Shown here: one piece after another, positions 1 through 9,486 of the stretch
Layout of the letters: each line of letters opens with the position of its first letter
How positions within the stretch are numbered: the stretch's first letter is position 1
Translations under genes and position numbers: made by a program
Source of the DNA: Larix sibirica
Lineage: Eukaryota > Streptophyta > Pinopsida > Pinales > Pinaceae
Length of the DNA: 20,699 nucleotides
Reading direction: 5' to 3'
NCBI GenBank assembly: GCA_004151065.3
Contig: NWUY0300068372.1
Location: 1 to 20,699, forward strand
The notes under the pieces: generated by a model
What the model saw: only the letters and a program-made list of their open reading frames with translations
Told to the model about the DNA's origin: nothing
Databases searched by the model: none

Positions 1-911
1 CTAATCTTCCGCTCCTCGCCATTTGCATCATCTTTTGCCTTGTTGCAGCATCATAGATGCTGCGATAACACTCTACCAAACCGATTGCCAACACTTTTGA
101 TTATGGGAAAGCATGGAAAGCACATGACCAATTGAAGGGTCGAAGAGGTTGTGGTCGAATTGATTAGAGCATCTGACTAAATTATGGGACGTTATGGATT
201 TCATGGAAATGATTAGAACCAATGACCCCTATTTGTGGACCAGATCATCCTCACTTGTAGAGAGTTTGTTAGATTTGGATACTATAAAACAACGACCCTA
301 TGGGTTGTATCATGTATGAATTCGTATCGACTTATGATGGTGATCTCTTATGATAGAATGCATTGTGATGTTTTGATCATAATGCGATGTGATTGGGTGT
401 TGTAAACAGTGTCTTTAGACACCGACTATCTTCTTGGAATATAGTTCCCTTTTGTTATTTTATTTTGTTCTATTGTTCAAAAAGGAGGTTCCCCAACAAC
501 TTTAATCTTCTCTGTTAAGTCTATTAATTTATAAAATTGAGTAAGACGACGGTGGTGATTCAATTGTTATATGAAAAGCTACATCATTGGGGTTGGTGGG
601 AGTCATCGTTACCTAGCAAGGTGCATCCTTGGTGTCGATAGAAGTCAATTATTGTCACGTGGACTGTAGTACCTCTGCAGCTTTGATCAATTTATTGTCG
701 CATTCTTCACTTGCTTTACCTTTATAAATATCCACTTGGAGAGTTGAATTGGGGGACTCTCCTAAATTATGTGCATCGATTGAGGGTTCCTGAATCCTCG
801 ACAATTTTTCTTCTTCTTACCCTCTTGTTTTTCATTTTTCCATACCCTATTGTTTTTCCACCCAATTTCAAGAGTACAGTCTATGGCCTCATCACCTTGC
901 TGCAAAGTTGA
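1..911. other. Non-coding stretch, no recognisable gene
   Basis: Both strands are broken by frequent stops. The longest open stretch, at 711-911 on the plus strand, encodes a hydrophobic, low-information 66-residue peptide and shows no motif. I see no LTR ends, tRNA or repeat unit. It may be old retroelement sequence, but nothing in it supports a specific call. Confidence 0.5.
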
Positions 912-1197
912 CTATGTTGATTTCGTTGCTTCTATGTTAGTAGTTGTGGGTAATCCAATTCTTTCAACAAATTCTTCCCAGCTCCTTTGTGGAAACTTCT
1001 GAGTGAATGTTTTCTTTTCCAATAAATACATAAGAACATGGTGGGCCACTTGTTGGCACAAAAATATATATCGAGTTCTTGTGCGTGGGACAACAAAAGG
1101 AACTATTGTAGTCCAGTGTGTTGAAATTTTCAATCCTCCAAAGGAGAAGGTCTCACTCGAAGCACAACCAAGACTTGTGTGGAATGAGGACGGTTAA
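912..1197. other. Unassigned ORFs overlapping on both strands
   Basis: A minus-strand ORF (912-1133, 73 codons) and a plus-strand ORF (1003-1197, 64 codons) overlap. The minus product contains 'SWEEFVERIGLPT', which reads like real protein, but I cannot place it in a family. It lies downstream, in the minus direction, of the broken gag-like ORF at 1639-2330, so it could be a further remnant of the same element. At most one strand is likely to derive from a gene. Neither has a recognisable domain, and the region could be chance. Confidence 0.2.
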
Positions 1198-1638
1198 ATG
1201 CAAGGATAAGTTGGCGAGGGTGTAAATTTCTCACAACAAGGTTCATCTTCATATTATTGCAATATATTTGCATCAATCATATCCAAGCATACATAAAACA
1301 AGAATATGAACCATACATTAAATAGTAAACATAATATAAGACATTTCATACACAAAAAATGTAATGAGGGGGATCAAATACTTCATTTATATTATAGGAA
1401 AATTCTTGTTACATTCCATATTCATGGCTCTAAGGCCTTAGCTTATTACTTGTGGAATGACCCTTCGTGGTATTGCATACAACTGAAAACCCATAGCCCA
1501 ATTACATTACCCAAAACCCATATAGATATGACTACGATCAATTGTTGTTCTTCTATGGTTCAATCTTCAATCTAGTCCTATTCAATGCTCCTCTATATCT
1601 CCTCCTCTTCTCTGTTTGACTTTTTATCCTTTAAATAG
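1198..1638. other. Non-coding spacer, AT-rich
   Basis: An open frame at 1306-1575 (+) encodes 89 residues with no recognisable motif. Its strand is opposite to that of the adjacent gag-like remnant. I read it as non-coding sequence of a decayed retroelement and see no LTR boundary or other signal. Confidence 0.4.
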
Positions 1639-2330
1639 TCATGAGATCAAACCCAAAATCGTTGCGGTCATTGGGGCTTCTACAACTTCCTCCTTTTTAC
1701 CCACGCTTCCTTCCACAATTATGGGCCTTTCCAAAAACAAAGGATCCAACATCAGTTGCTTTTCCCTTCCTTTCTAAAATTGCTCTGCAACCTCTTTAAG
1801 ATATTTCCATAAAAAGAATGGTAGATTTACCTTTATATTTCTCCTCAAATGTGCCAAGAACCCAAAATGGTATGCCATGCATAGGGATGGTCATCCTTCA
1901 CAGGTTAGATATTTGATTACATGATATAGCACCTCTCCCCATGGATCTAGTAAAGATCGATGTTTTATTCATTTTCCTATGTCTTCTACCTCTTCTGTAT
2001 ATTCATAGAAAATTTATTAAGCCTTCGTAGATTTGAGTCGTTCTTTATACCATCGCCTACCCTCGATTGGAAATCTAGTTGCTTGAGAAATCGTTTCTTC
2101 TGCGACTGAAAATTCAAAGTTACCAACGTTTGTTGTTCCATTCTATTTTGAGAAAATGTGTCTGCTACTAGAATACTAGTGTTGTTCAATCTTTCAAAAA
2201 ATGGCAACCAGTCAACATGTTTGAATAATTCTACTACTTGTTCATAATTAGCGAGAATGACTTCAATAGTTATTGGTTCCTGCCTATATATTTTGCCACA
2301 CATTCTTACAGATGATGAAGAAGACTTCCA
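1639..2330 (-). pseudogene. Broken gag-like ORF of a plant retroelement
   Basis: Read on the minus strand, 2303 to 1986 is open and contains 'WLPFFERLNN'. The coding signal then shifts frame near 1990 and continues to a stop at 1639-1641. The second frame contains 'DPWGEVLYHVIKYLTCEG', 'YHFGFLAHLR' and 'NLPFFLWKYLKEVAEQF', interrupted by a few stops. The order W-FF-L, then P-W, then Y-TCEG-R, then YHF-LL-HL, then N-P-FL resembles uncharacterised gag-like proteins of large plant (especially gymnosperm) retroelements that I know in outline, not by name. An upstream Ser-rich run near 2305-2330 is in frame and may be the true N-terminus. It is dead: at least one frameshift and several in-frame stops. 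The family call is inference from pattern. Confidence 0.45.
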
Positions 2331-3687
2331 CTGAATTGTTGTATTTTAACACTATGTTGGAGAATGCATGTAACACTTCAAAATTAATTGGCAGTTAATT
2401 TGGTTCGTAATTCAAATTTTAAATCATTACTAAATTACCTCTGGTCATTCCATATTCTAATTCGCATGCAAAAATAATTAATTTTATTAGTGTTATAGGC
2501 TAGAAATTGTTGTCTCAACTGTTTTTTCACCCGATTGATTTAGGAATTACTTATTCAATGATGACATAGGGATGTGAGTTAATCGCACATGGATATGGCT
2601 CATAATTGCTAAAGTGTTATGTAATAATTTGACAACAAATTAAATGATGAATGGATATGTTGATGAGTCATTATAAATTCTTGTGGGGGAAAGGACGGTA
2701 TGTGGAAAATAAAACATGGTCATCGACAACTATAATAAACCCCCTACTTTAATGGTTTTCATCCCATTGGACAATTTATTTTTGGACAAAGCAGTTCAAT
2801 CAAGGATTTTATGCTAAATAATGAAATTACCGATTAAGGTTAGAGATATCTGATGATGCATTGGGTTTGATATTTTCCATATGACTGTTGAAGTGTTTAA
2901 TGTACATGCTATGGAAAAAGTTGTAGCACCTTTTGTTGTGTTTGCAAATTTGTAGTGGCTGTAGAGAAAGTCAGTAACAACTTAATGAGGTCCAAAATAT
3001 GCTCTACAGTTGAAATTTATAACATCCAATTGATATATAGTGAAACATTAACAAGCTTTTGAAATCTACTAATTTTATAGTGGCTGCAGAGAAACTCAAC
3101 AATGCCTTTTTTAATGTCTGTGGTGAGTTGCCATTTCTAGTTCTCAAGATCACTAATTCGGTCTTGTGATGCCATTTCTAGTTTTTATCATAATTTTTTT
3201 TTGTTCAGCAATATCATGATTTTAAGTGAAATCGGGGGTCGTGAGGCTTTAGATGACACTCAAAGATTGATTATGGTGAAAACTTGAAATAAATTCTTCC
3301 TTGTTTTTGGGTTTGTTGTATAATTTCAAGTGATGGACATTGACAAATAGTGGGAGTTTCTCATTGTCAATGTATTGAACCCTAGTTCTTATATATTTTA
3401 CAATGCTAGATAAACCCCCTTTTCCCATTTTACCTCTTCATCTTCACTCCTCTCACAAATTATGTTACTACATTTACTCATTTTGAGATATTTACACTCT
3501 AAAGAGATTCATCAGGTAATAAATTGATGTTTCCTAGCAATTCCCATTGTTTTAATGAATATTTAGAGTAGAATTTGTTATTGCCTAAGGTGCTACCGGA
3601 AATTGCAACATTTTTGTACATGTTTCAGACTCTGGTAACAACTCGTTGGTTTGCATATGAGCATTGTTCTAGGACAAATTTGGCCAC
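2331..3687. other. Non-coding AT-rich stretch with small internal repeats
   Basis: No open frame longer than 60 codons occurs on either strand and no protein motif appears. The only structure I see is a diverged direct repeat of about 32 bp near 2948 and 3071, and a shorter repeated phrase 'gccatttctagtt' near 3130 and 3170. It may include LTR or untranslated sequence of the gag-like remnant to its left, but no ends are visible. Confidence 0.45.
2946..3103. repeat. Diverged direct repeat, about 32 bp
   Basis: The first copy lies near 2946-2979 and reads 'tttgtagtggctgtagagaa'. The second lies near 3070-3103 and reads 'ttttatagtggctgcagaga'. The copies start about 124 bp apart and have diverged by several substitutions. 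Their role is unknown. Confidence 0.45.
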
Positions 3688-3870
3688 ATGGGTTTTGTTC
3701 TAAGGAGCATTGAGATGGTTTGTCAGCTATCAGGCAAGCCCCAACTTCATCACACAAATTGTGAGCTCCCAGTCAAGGTCACAATCAAATCCAGTCGGAA
3801 CGAGAGGCTCCAAGCCCAACAATCAGACACGAAAGGGAATTTCATGTTCCACATGATGAAATTCATATGA
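3688..3870 (+). other. Unassigned 60-codon ORF
   Basis: The frame is open from 3688 to a stop at 3868-3870 and can be extended slightly upstream. The peptide contains 'CELPVKVTIKSS' followed about ten residues later by 'SDTKGNF'. A 'C-LPV-V--KS ... D-KG-F' spacing loosely recalls beta-sandwich secreted plant proteins of the Ole e 1 type, but the match is too short to claim. A good 3' splice-like sequence ('cttctataattgcag') lies downstream near 4025-4039. It could be a captured exon, a retroelement scrap or chance. Confidence 0.15.
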
Positions 3871-4888
3871 GATAAAACCAATCATTGATACTCTATCATC
3901 GTAGCGGTTGGTCCGACGATGGTGTATACATCCTCTAGTTCAAATAAATCAAGTATTGGTTGTGATAGTTTGAGATCCAAATATTGAGGGATCTGATGTT
4001 ATCCTGTGTAACATCTTTTCCTTTCTTCTATAATTGCAGACCATTCTAATATATATGTTGATTCATGAATAGTCTAGAGGCTAGGTTGCAAGTAAGATTA
4101 TAATCAAAAGACATTCTAGCATAGCATAGAAAGGAATAGTGGGAGATATTGTAATTTTCGTTTGTACACTTTGATGATAATATACAGATTTCATTGTTGA
4201 GTTCGCGAGTTAATTTGTTGTAGTTTTTCCTGCAACACATCCCCAACTAGAAGGACACCTTGACTTGAGTATACACTACATTATTTTCTAGTTAGTTTAC
4301 TTTAAATGCATTTAATCTTTGCATTTATAGATTTTATTAATCTATTTTTTTGTAGACATATTTATTACTTCATTCATAGATTCAATTGCTTTCCTAAATT
4401 TGTATTTAATTCATTTATGCTTTAACTCTATTCATTTCCTGATTGCATACTCTTTAAATTTCGATTGAAGTGAGTTATCAGATTTCCTTGGTGTGGTATG
4501 AGTGTGCTACAGGAACAATTGTTACATTACTTTCTAATATATATGTGTTACAAAACTTGAATCAACAGTTATAAGATTTCTGATTTTGATTTATGTTATA
4601 GGATTGATTTGATCTAATATGAATTTTAATGCTTTTTAAAGTTACAGGAATGGGTTTAAATCATTGAAAGAACAATATCAAAGATTGCCACAAGAATATT
4701 TGCTATAGGAATACAAGACTGTGACTAGTTAATGGACAAGTATAGTTCCAATATTTGATCTTAGTTCTTGAATTGACTTATTAAGCACAATTTTCCTTTG
4801 AATTCACTTATTTATATTATGAAATAGTTTAGCATTTTTGTTGTTAGCCATCTAGCCCTTGCATATATTTTGTCAACATTTCATCAGT
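3871..4888. other. Non-coding stretch, possible 3' flank/LTR of the gypsy remnant
   Basis: Very T-rich on the plus strand, especially 4260-4480, where 'atttaattcattt'-like phrases recur. It lies just beyond the 3' end of the minus-strand gypsy pol remnant, where the untranslated tail, polypurine tract and 3' LTR of that element would be expected. I could not find a matching LTR copy, TG..CA ends or a clear polypurine tract, so the LTR reading is only positional inference. A minus ORF at 4046-4246 shows no motif. Confidence 0.3.
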
Positions 4889-5900
4889 TTATGAGCCTTG
4901 GATTGATAATAAAGTGTAATAGAATTTAAGCATTGAATTGCCTGACACAATGGTGCTTAATTTGATAGCTCCATTTTTGAAAATGTCTTCGACTTCATAC
5001 GTCCCTAGCCAATGAGTTTGCAATTTGCCTTTAAAATTTTGAAATCGTGAATCATATAGCAAAGCCCATTCCCCTGCCGGGAACACTTTTGTTTCAATAA
5101 TGCGATTGTGCTAACAAGCCCTTGTTGCTACAAGATATCTATATGTTGTTGAGCTTGTTCCCTTAACTCATCTAACTAATTGATTTGGGTTAAACATTAT
5201 TTCTGTGTAGCAGTAATGTTCATATCTATTTCTAGAGTCATTTGAAGAGTTTTAATTTTGAACTCAATTGGTAAAAGCATTGTTTTCCCATAAACCAAAT
5301 CATAGGGAGTGAATCCTGTTGATGTTTTCCACGTTGTCCTATAGGCCCACACAACTTCAAGAAGCCTGTTTTCCCAGCCTTGATGATGGAACTGGATTGT
5401 CTTTGTCAAAATGTTTTCTATCTCAATGTTGGTTACTTCTGGCTGCCCATTTGTTTGTGGATGATAAGGAGTAGTTTTTCTATGCTTAATTCAATAAAGC
5501 TTCATGAATTTTGTGATCAACTTGGAAGTAAATTGAGCTCCTCTATTGGAGAAATATGTGGCTGAAGTAGTATTTCCTCATATTTGGTTGGTCGACCCAT
5601 TTGTTGACAAGCATCGTATCTAATCAGATATTCTTTGGAATCTTTATGAAGTGTTGTCCAGTAGTAGCCAATGGCGAGGATTTTCCTTGCAATTCTTTAT
5701 GTAGCAAAATGCCCTCCACATGGCTCATCATAGGGATCTTCGTAATATCGTTGAATACCCAACCACCATTACTTTTCGAACCCCTTTATCTTTTTAATCA
5801 ACTTTTAAACAACTAAGCCCTTGTAAGCTACTTAGGTGCTTCCACCTCATTATTAGTTGTGATTCCTATTCCCTATGAAAAGTCCATTTCATTTTCCCCT
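4889..5900 (-). pseudogene. Decayed Ty3/gypsy pol: RNase H scrap and integrase
   Basis: Read 5900 to 4889. First comes an RNase H-like scrap ('TTNNEVEA' near 5850; 'KGVRKVMVVGYS' ending near 5750). It abuts an integrase zinc finger ('PCGGHF' near 5710; 'DACQQMGRPTK' near 5600), followed by 'EEILLQP'. The first part of the catalytic core is then missing, and the sequence resumes at 'SNRGAQFTSK' (about 5550), 'YHPQTNGQPE' and the long 'WENRLLEVVWAYRTTWKTST' block. The C-terminus ('VFPAGEWALLYDSRF', 'HWLGTYEVEDIF') ends at 4889. In families of this kind the zinc ligands are H-H-C-C: here the first His is Tyr and the first Cys of the CxxC is Tyr. The second catalytic Asp is Asn (SN-RG for SD-RG). 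Stops and frameshifts (for example near 5120) confirm a dead element. Established: domain order RT-RH-IN in Ty3/gypsy. Confidence in the integrase is high. Confidence 0.9.
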
Positions 5901-6266
5901 TATAAGTCAAAATTATCTCCCTTACACATGAATACAATATGTTGCTTTCACTTTGCTTTCCACTATTGGAATTTCGAGTCTCTCATTAGTAATTGTCATC
6001 TAAAACTCAAAACCTTACTATAAACCATATTTATAAATTTAAATATCATTTTTTTATTAAATTTAACTATATTATTAAATTTAAATCAACCTAACTATTA
6101 GTGTATTTTTCTAAAAGTGTGACCACTGAAACTAAACAAACTTTTATTTGATACCATCATAAAAATCCTTATTGCAAGTGGGAGTGTTCAAGAGTTTCAA
6201 TAATTAATGATTTGGGTATACAAAGTTGCATAGCTTGTGAGGAACTGAGGAAGGACAATTGACTAA

Positions 6267-6440
6267 GTCTAGGGTTTGGTACACGGTTGTTTATCCACTC
6301 AACTTAGAGTGCGAGCATAATATGGTTGGGATGGGAGATCCATAATGAGATCCATTATCTATATTAAAATTAAATAAATCTAGTGTTGGTACAAGTTTGT
6401 CCATCCATAATGAATTCCATTATCTATATTTAAATTAAAT
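6267..6440. repeat. Degraded tandem duplication with internal deletion
   Basis: The first copy (about 6267-6376) begins 'gtctagggtttggtacacgg' and ends with 'ccataatgagatccattatc'. The second (about 6377-6440) begins 'atctagtgttggtacaagtt' and ends with 'ccataatgaattccattatc'. The second copy lacks about 45 bp from the middle. Both continue into a shared 'tatatt-aaattaaa' end. Confidence 0.6.
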
Positions 6441-6584
6441 TGAACTTTCGATTTCCATGAAAATATGGAAAATCAAACAAAAATCAACTGATTATGGACC
6501 CTTGTAGGTGTTTGTCATCTATACACCTTAACATTTTTCTTAACACGTTTCTAAAGCACGAATAAAGTCAAAGCAATCTTTAAG

Positions 6585-6693
6585 GAAATTATTTATATAT
6601 ACATAAATAAATAAATTCACAACCCTAGAATTCTCATCGAAATTATTTATATATAAAATAAATAAATAGACTTACAACCCTAGCATTTTCACT
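6585..6693. repeat. Two-copy tandem repeat, period about 54 bp
   Basis: Copies begin at 6585 and 6639 with 'gaaattatttatatata', continue through 'aaataaataaat', then 'acaaccctag' and end in 'ttctcatc' or 'ttttcac'. The copies differ by scattered substitutions and a small indel. There is no coding potential. Confidence 0.7.
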
Positions 6694-6986
6694 TTCATTA
6701 GCATTGACTATTCCATGTAGTTACTTTTGGACCATCACGTTCTTATTTGTTTGTACCATGGTTGGTGAGTACATTTTGCTTTTGACCTTTATTTTGTAAA
6801 ACAACATTTATATATGTTTTACCATGTTGGAATATGTTTGCAATCAAGAGATATTTTAGATAATTATGTTTTAAAATTTTAAACCAAAACAATTTTGTTT
6901 ATTGTCTTTTAAATCCTTCCTGTAAGGGATTAAGACTATGTTTTTCTTGAAATCTATAAATCATTAACATAATAAGATATAAAAAA

Positions 6987-7416
6987 GTAAATATTTTATT
7001 CATGTGTCTAGGTGTAGCAGGTGTGGGGTCATCTGTAGTCAACATTCTTCTTCTTTGGGGCATTGGAGAAGTTACCAATAATGAAGTAGAACCATCGATA
7101 GCCTTATATGGTATCAACCTCCTAAGCACTATAACCTATGAATCTGTCATTATTTTAGGAGACTCCCAAATAATCCTCTTGGCCTCCCGAAATAAATCCC
7201 AATTGGCCTTCTCACAAATCACTAGGACCATCCAAAGAATAACCCCCCTCCTTCTCAAGTTCAATGAAATGAGACTATTCCATGTCAAAATGCATTAGAG
7301 AACATATTATAACCAACTTATGAGCTACACTAAGCATTGGAAATATCATTCTTAAGAACTCAGAAAGCTCCAACACTTATAAAATCATTATCCCACTACA
7401 TTCGCATGCATTGTAA
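6987..7416 (+). pseudogene. Detached RNase H domain of LINE type
   Basis: The frame 6987-7298 carries the core of an RNase HI fold: 'GVAGVGSSV', then 'LLWGIGEVTNNEVEP' (catalytic Glu), 'LYGINLLS' and 'SVIILGDSQIILLASRNKSQ' (catalytic Asp). A frameshift near 7298 leads to 'ATLSIGNIILKNSES' and a stop at 7414-7416, matching the tail expected after the last strand of the domain. The first catalytic Asp (usually in an FDGASKGNP segment) is missing: it should lie just before 6987, but the sequence there is unrelated. No RT or endonuclease precedes it within the window. It resembles the RNase H at the end of the LINE at 14640-20560 but is clearly a different, diverged copy. A 5'-truncated LINE or a recombination scrap are the likely origins. 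Confidence 0.75.
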
Positions 7417-7456
7417 GTCCCTCAAGCATAAACTCTTAGAATAAAATGGGAAGGTA

Positions 7457-7802
7457 ATGAAAATTAAGGTTAATGGCAAGGTTCCTCCACCTCCACATTC
7501 AATTCCCCCCCCAAAAAAATGGTTAACATATTCACCCTCCCTCTTGCCACCAGAGGAAGACACATGGATCTCATCCTCATGTGGACCTCCTCATCCCTCA
7601 ACTCATAATTCTCCCCTCTCACTTCTCGCTACAGTCTCCTCGATCCTCACTCCTACCCCTTCTTCCTCATCAACCAACAACCCTTCTCGTTTGTTTTGCA
7701 TCCTCCTCATATTCCCTTATCATACAAACATGGGTCGAGGCTGATGCCTATGTCATTGTTGCATCGTCATCAAGGAGGTACATGCCGTTAAGAGAGACTT
7801 GA
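7457..7802 (+). other. Pro/Ser-rich, pyrimidine-rich ORFs of unknown nature
   Basis: Two overlapping plus frames (7457-7744 and 7581-7802) are open through a C/T-rich tract. The first encodes 95 residues with 'VPPPPHSIPPPKK' and 'TPTPSSSSTNNPS'. Composition alone explains why stop codons are rare here, so openness is weak evidence for a gene. The tract lies 40 bp after the detached RNase H; it could be 3' untranslated sequence of that LINE or an unrelated insertion. No domain is recognised. Confidence 0.2.
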
Positions 7803-8252
7803 ACAAGCTCCAACAAAGAAAACCAAAATCCGTAATGCAACATTCAATACTCATCCCTCTAAACAACAACATGGAAATTCAAATTGCAAAATAGATTGGG
7901 AAAGATGGAATATAGGAAATGTGCCTACAAGGTAGAGATGGATGATGGAATTTTGAAGTTGAGCAAGGGAGGAAGGAATTTGAAACCATCCAAGCACAAA
8001 TCACCCATAAAATAAGGAATTGGAGCAGTTCGTGGTGTAATTATTGGAGTTGGTAAGACGGCCAATTACAATGGATACCAAGTGATGGAGACCATTATGT
8101 TGGGAATTCCTTGTGCAGAATATTTGATGCTAGAAGCTAAATCTTACATACGAGTGGAATCGATGGTGAGCATTACTCTCATGCTCTAGTTTACTTGTTC
8201 AAGAACTATAACTTTTTATTTTTAGTAGGTCTTTTTATTAGAGTGTACACCT
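7803..8252. other. Possible decayed coding scrap, unassigned
   Basis: On the plus strand, about 8065-8215 reads, with one stop, as 'WIPSDGDHYVGNSLCRIFDA', then 'SGIDGEHYSHALVYLFKNYN'. This looks more protein-like than the surroundings, but I do not recognise it and it has no start or flanking frame. The rest of the stretch holds nothing I can identify. Confidence 0.2.
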
Positions 8253-8330
8253 ATTGGGGAACAATCACATTTTTGTCAAAACACCTCACAAAGGGGAGAC
8301 ACCCCTCTCTTGAGGAAAAAGTACCCGATT
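8253..8330 (+). repeat. Possible 3' fragment of the local SINE family
   Basis: The order 'gtacacctat', 'ttttgtcaaaacac', 'caaaggggagacacccc' parallels the body of the SINE at 8783-8984 ('gtacacctacatag', 'cttttgtagtcaaatcac', 'ccggggagggac'). There is no B box upstream, so it would be a truncated copy. The match is weak and needs alignment. Confidence 0.25.
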
Positions 8331-8782
8331 TTGTAAGCTATTTTTGAAAGATATTAGGGTTAGGATACAATGAAGTTCCTCAATACAAATAATCATTGTC
8401 AGGAAAAAAATACTCTACTAATAGCTCATGTCTCTTATATACTTGAAAAATTATAGAAGGAAGTAACATGCTCTTGAGAAAGCAAAACTACTAATACATC
8501 CTCCACCAATGGTGCACCCAAAAGCCAAAAAAAAATTGGCACCATTAAATCCCATCACACTCAACTATTTCTATGAGCTTAAGAAACAACTTTAACTTGT
8601 CGCAAATCATTTCTTATGTACACTACTACATAGAAATAAGCAAGTGTTTAGAGAGATGAGTACCAACCATATAGGGAATAGAAGCCAAAGTCATTAGCAA
8701 AATAAGCAAGTGTTTGGAATCAAGAAACCAAATGTTTTTGGATGAAAACACAACACAACAACATCTCTATTCCCTTTTATGA
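8331..8782. other. Non-coding stretch between SINE-like segments
   Basis: No open frame or motif is seen. The only feature noticed is a short direct repeat 'aaataagcaagtgttt' at about 8634 and 8700. Confidence 0.4.
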
Positions 8783-8984
8783 TACACCAAGAGGAAAAGC
8801 CCCACAACTCGAGGACGTCATGTGTTCAAATCCAAAGGGGGTAGCGAATGTACACCTACATAGACTTTTGTAGTCAAATCACTGCACCGGGGAGGGACTT
8901 TGTCCCCCAAACAAGGGAGTTCCAAAATTTGTGTATGGCTAAGTTGTTACCTTAAAAATAGATTACTACTACTACTAATACTAT
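8783..8984 (+). mobile_element. tRNA-derived SINE, copy 1 (probably 5'-truncated)
   Basis: A Pol III B-box-like sequence 'gttcaaatcc' lies at 8824-8833, followed by 'gggggtagcgaatgtacacc', 'tagtcaaatcac' and 'gcaccggggagggac', and ending in a (TAC)n-type tail 'attactactactactaatac' near 8962-8981. The same blocks occur in the same order at 10748-10940. The A-box region is not clear here, suggesting 5' truncation or decay. Possible degenerate target-site duplications are 'atacaccaagagga' (8782-8795) and 'atacatgagagga' (8983-8995). SINEs are transcribed by RNA polymerase III and mobilised by LINE proteins; a 3' simple-sequence tail is typical. The family name is not recognised. Confidence 0.7.
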
Positions 8985-9307
8985 ACATGAGAGGAGCCAT
9001 CAACGTTAGCTCTAGGTTCCCATACTACAAAATGAAGCCCAATTCATAATTATTATTTACTATAGTTAAACCCAACCCTCCACTAGTAACATGCCTACAT
9101 GTAAAAATATAATGGATGTTGATGTAGGAGCATCTTAGAAACAAATAAGTCCATAAGTATGTCATATGACTTCAACATGAGTGAGCACAATAGGTAGAGA
9201 AACAAAAACTCTAGGATTGCAAAATAATGTGGAGAGAATACGTATGCATGATGAGTATGTGTGGAAGCACTAGGCACTAGACAAGAGCATGTGATATAAG
9301 CTAGGCA

Positions 9308-9372
9308 AACCATGTATAGTTCAGGCGTGTGACATTAAGCATGCATGGAGAGCGTGACAGCTATACATGGTT
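9308..9372. repeat. 12-bp perfect inverted repeat
   Basis: 'aaccatgtatag' at 9308-9319 pairs exactly with 'ctatacatggtt' at 9361-9372, leaving a 41-base loop. A transcript could fold here, but the loop is long and chance or an old palindromic insertion are possible. Confidence 0.55.
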
Positions 9373-9409
9373 GTGAGCATGTGCGACTAATGAAGAATTC
9401 CGAAGGATC

Positions 9410-9486
9410 AAGGGAGATGGAGAGAGGGAAATATAAAAAGAGCTAAATAGAAGGGAGATGGAGAGAGATATAAAAAGAGTTAAATA
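9410..9486. repeat. Two-copy tandem repeat, period 41 bp
   Basis: Copies start at 9410 and 9451 with 'aagggagatggagagag', followed by 'atataaaaagag', then 'ctaaata' or 'ttaaata'. The second copy lacks four bases. It is a purine-rich, non-coding duplication. Confidence 0.75.

Larger units (their letters stand above)
5930..6980. other. Non-coding AT-rich stretch with tandem duplications
   Basis: No open frame of interest occurs. If the gypsy element upstream were complete, its reverse transcriptase would lie here on the minus strand, but I see no RT motif. Two degraded tandem duplications are described separately. Confidence 0.5.

Noticed and set aside
4491-4515. 'tggtatgagtgtgctac' as a retroelement primer binding site
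   Set aside because: It loosely recalls the tRNA-Met-complementary TGGTATCAGAGC but has several mismatches and no LTR end beside it.
5380-5816. Two plus-strand ORFs (61 and 71 codons) opposite the gypsy integrase
   Set aside because: The minus strand carries clear integrase motifs across the same bases, so these are antisense shadows.
9095-9313. Minus-strand ORF of 72 codons
   Set aside because: Hydrophobic, low-information product with no motif; likely chance.
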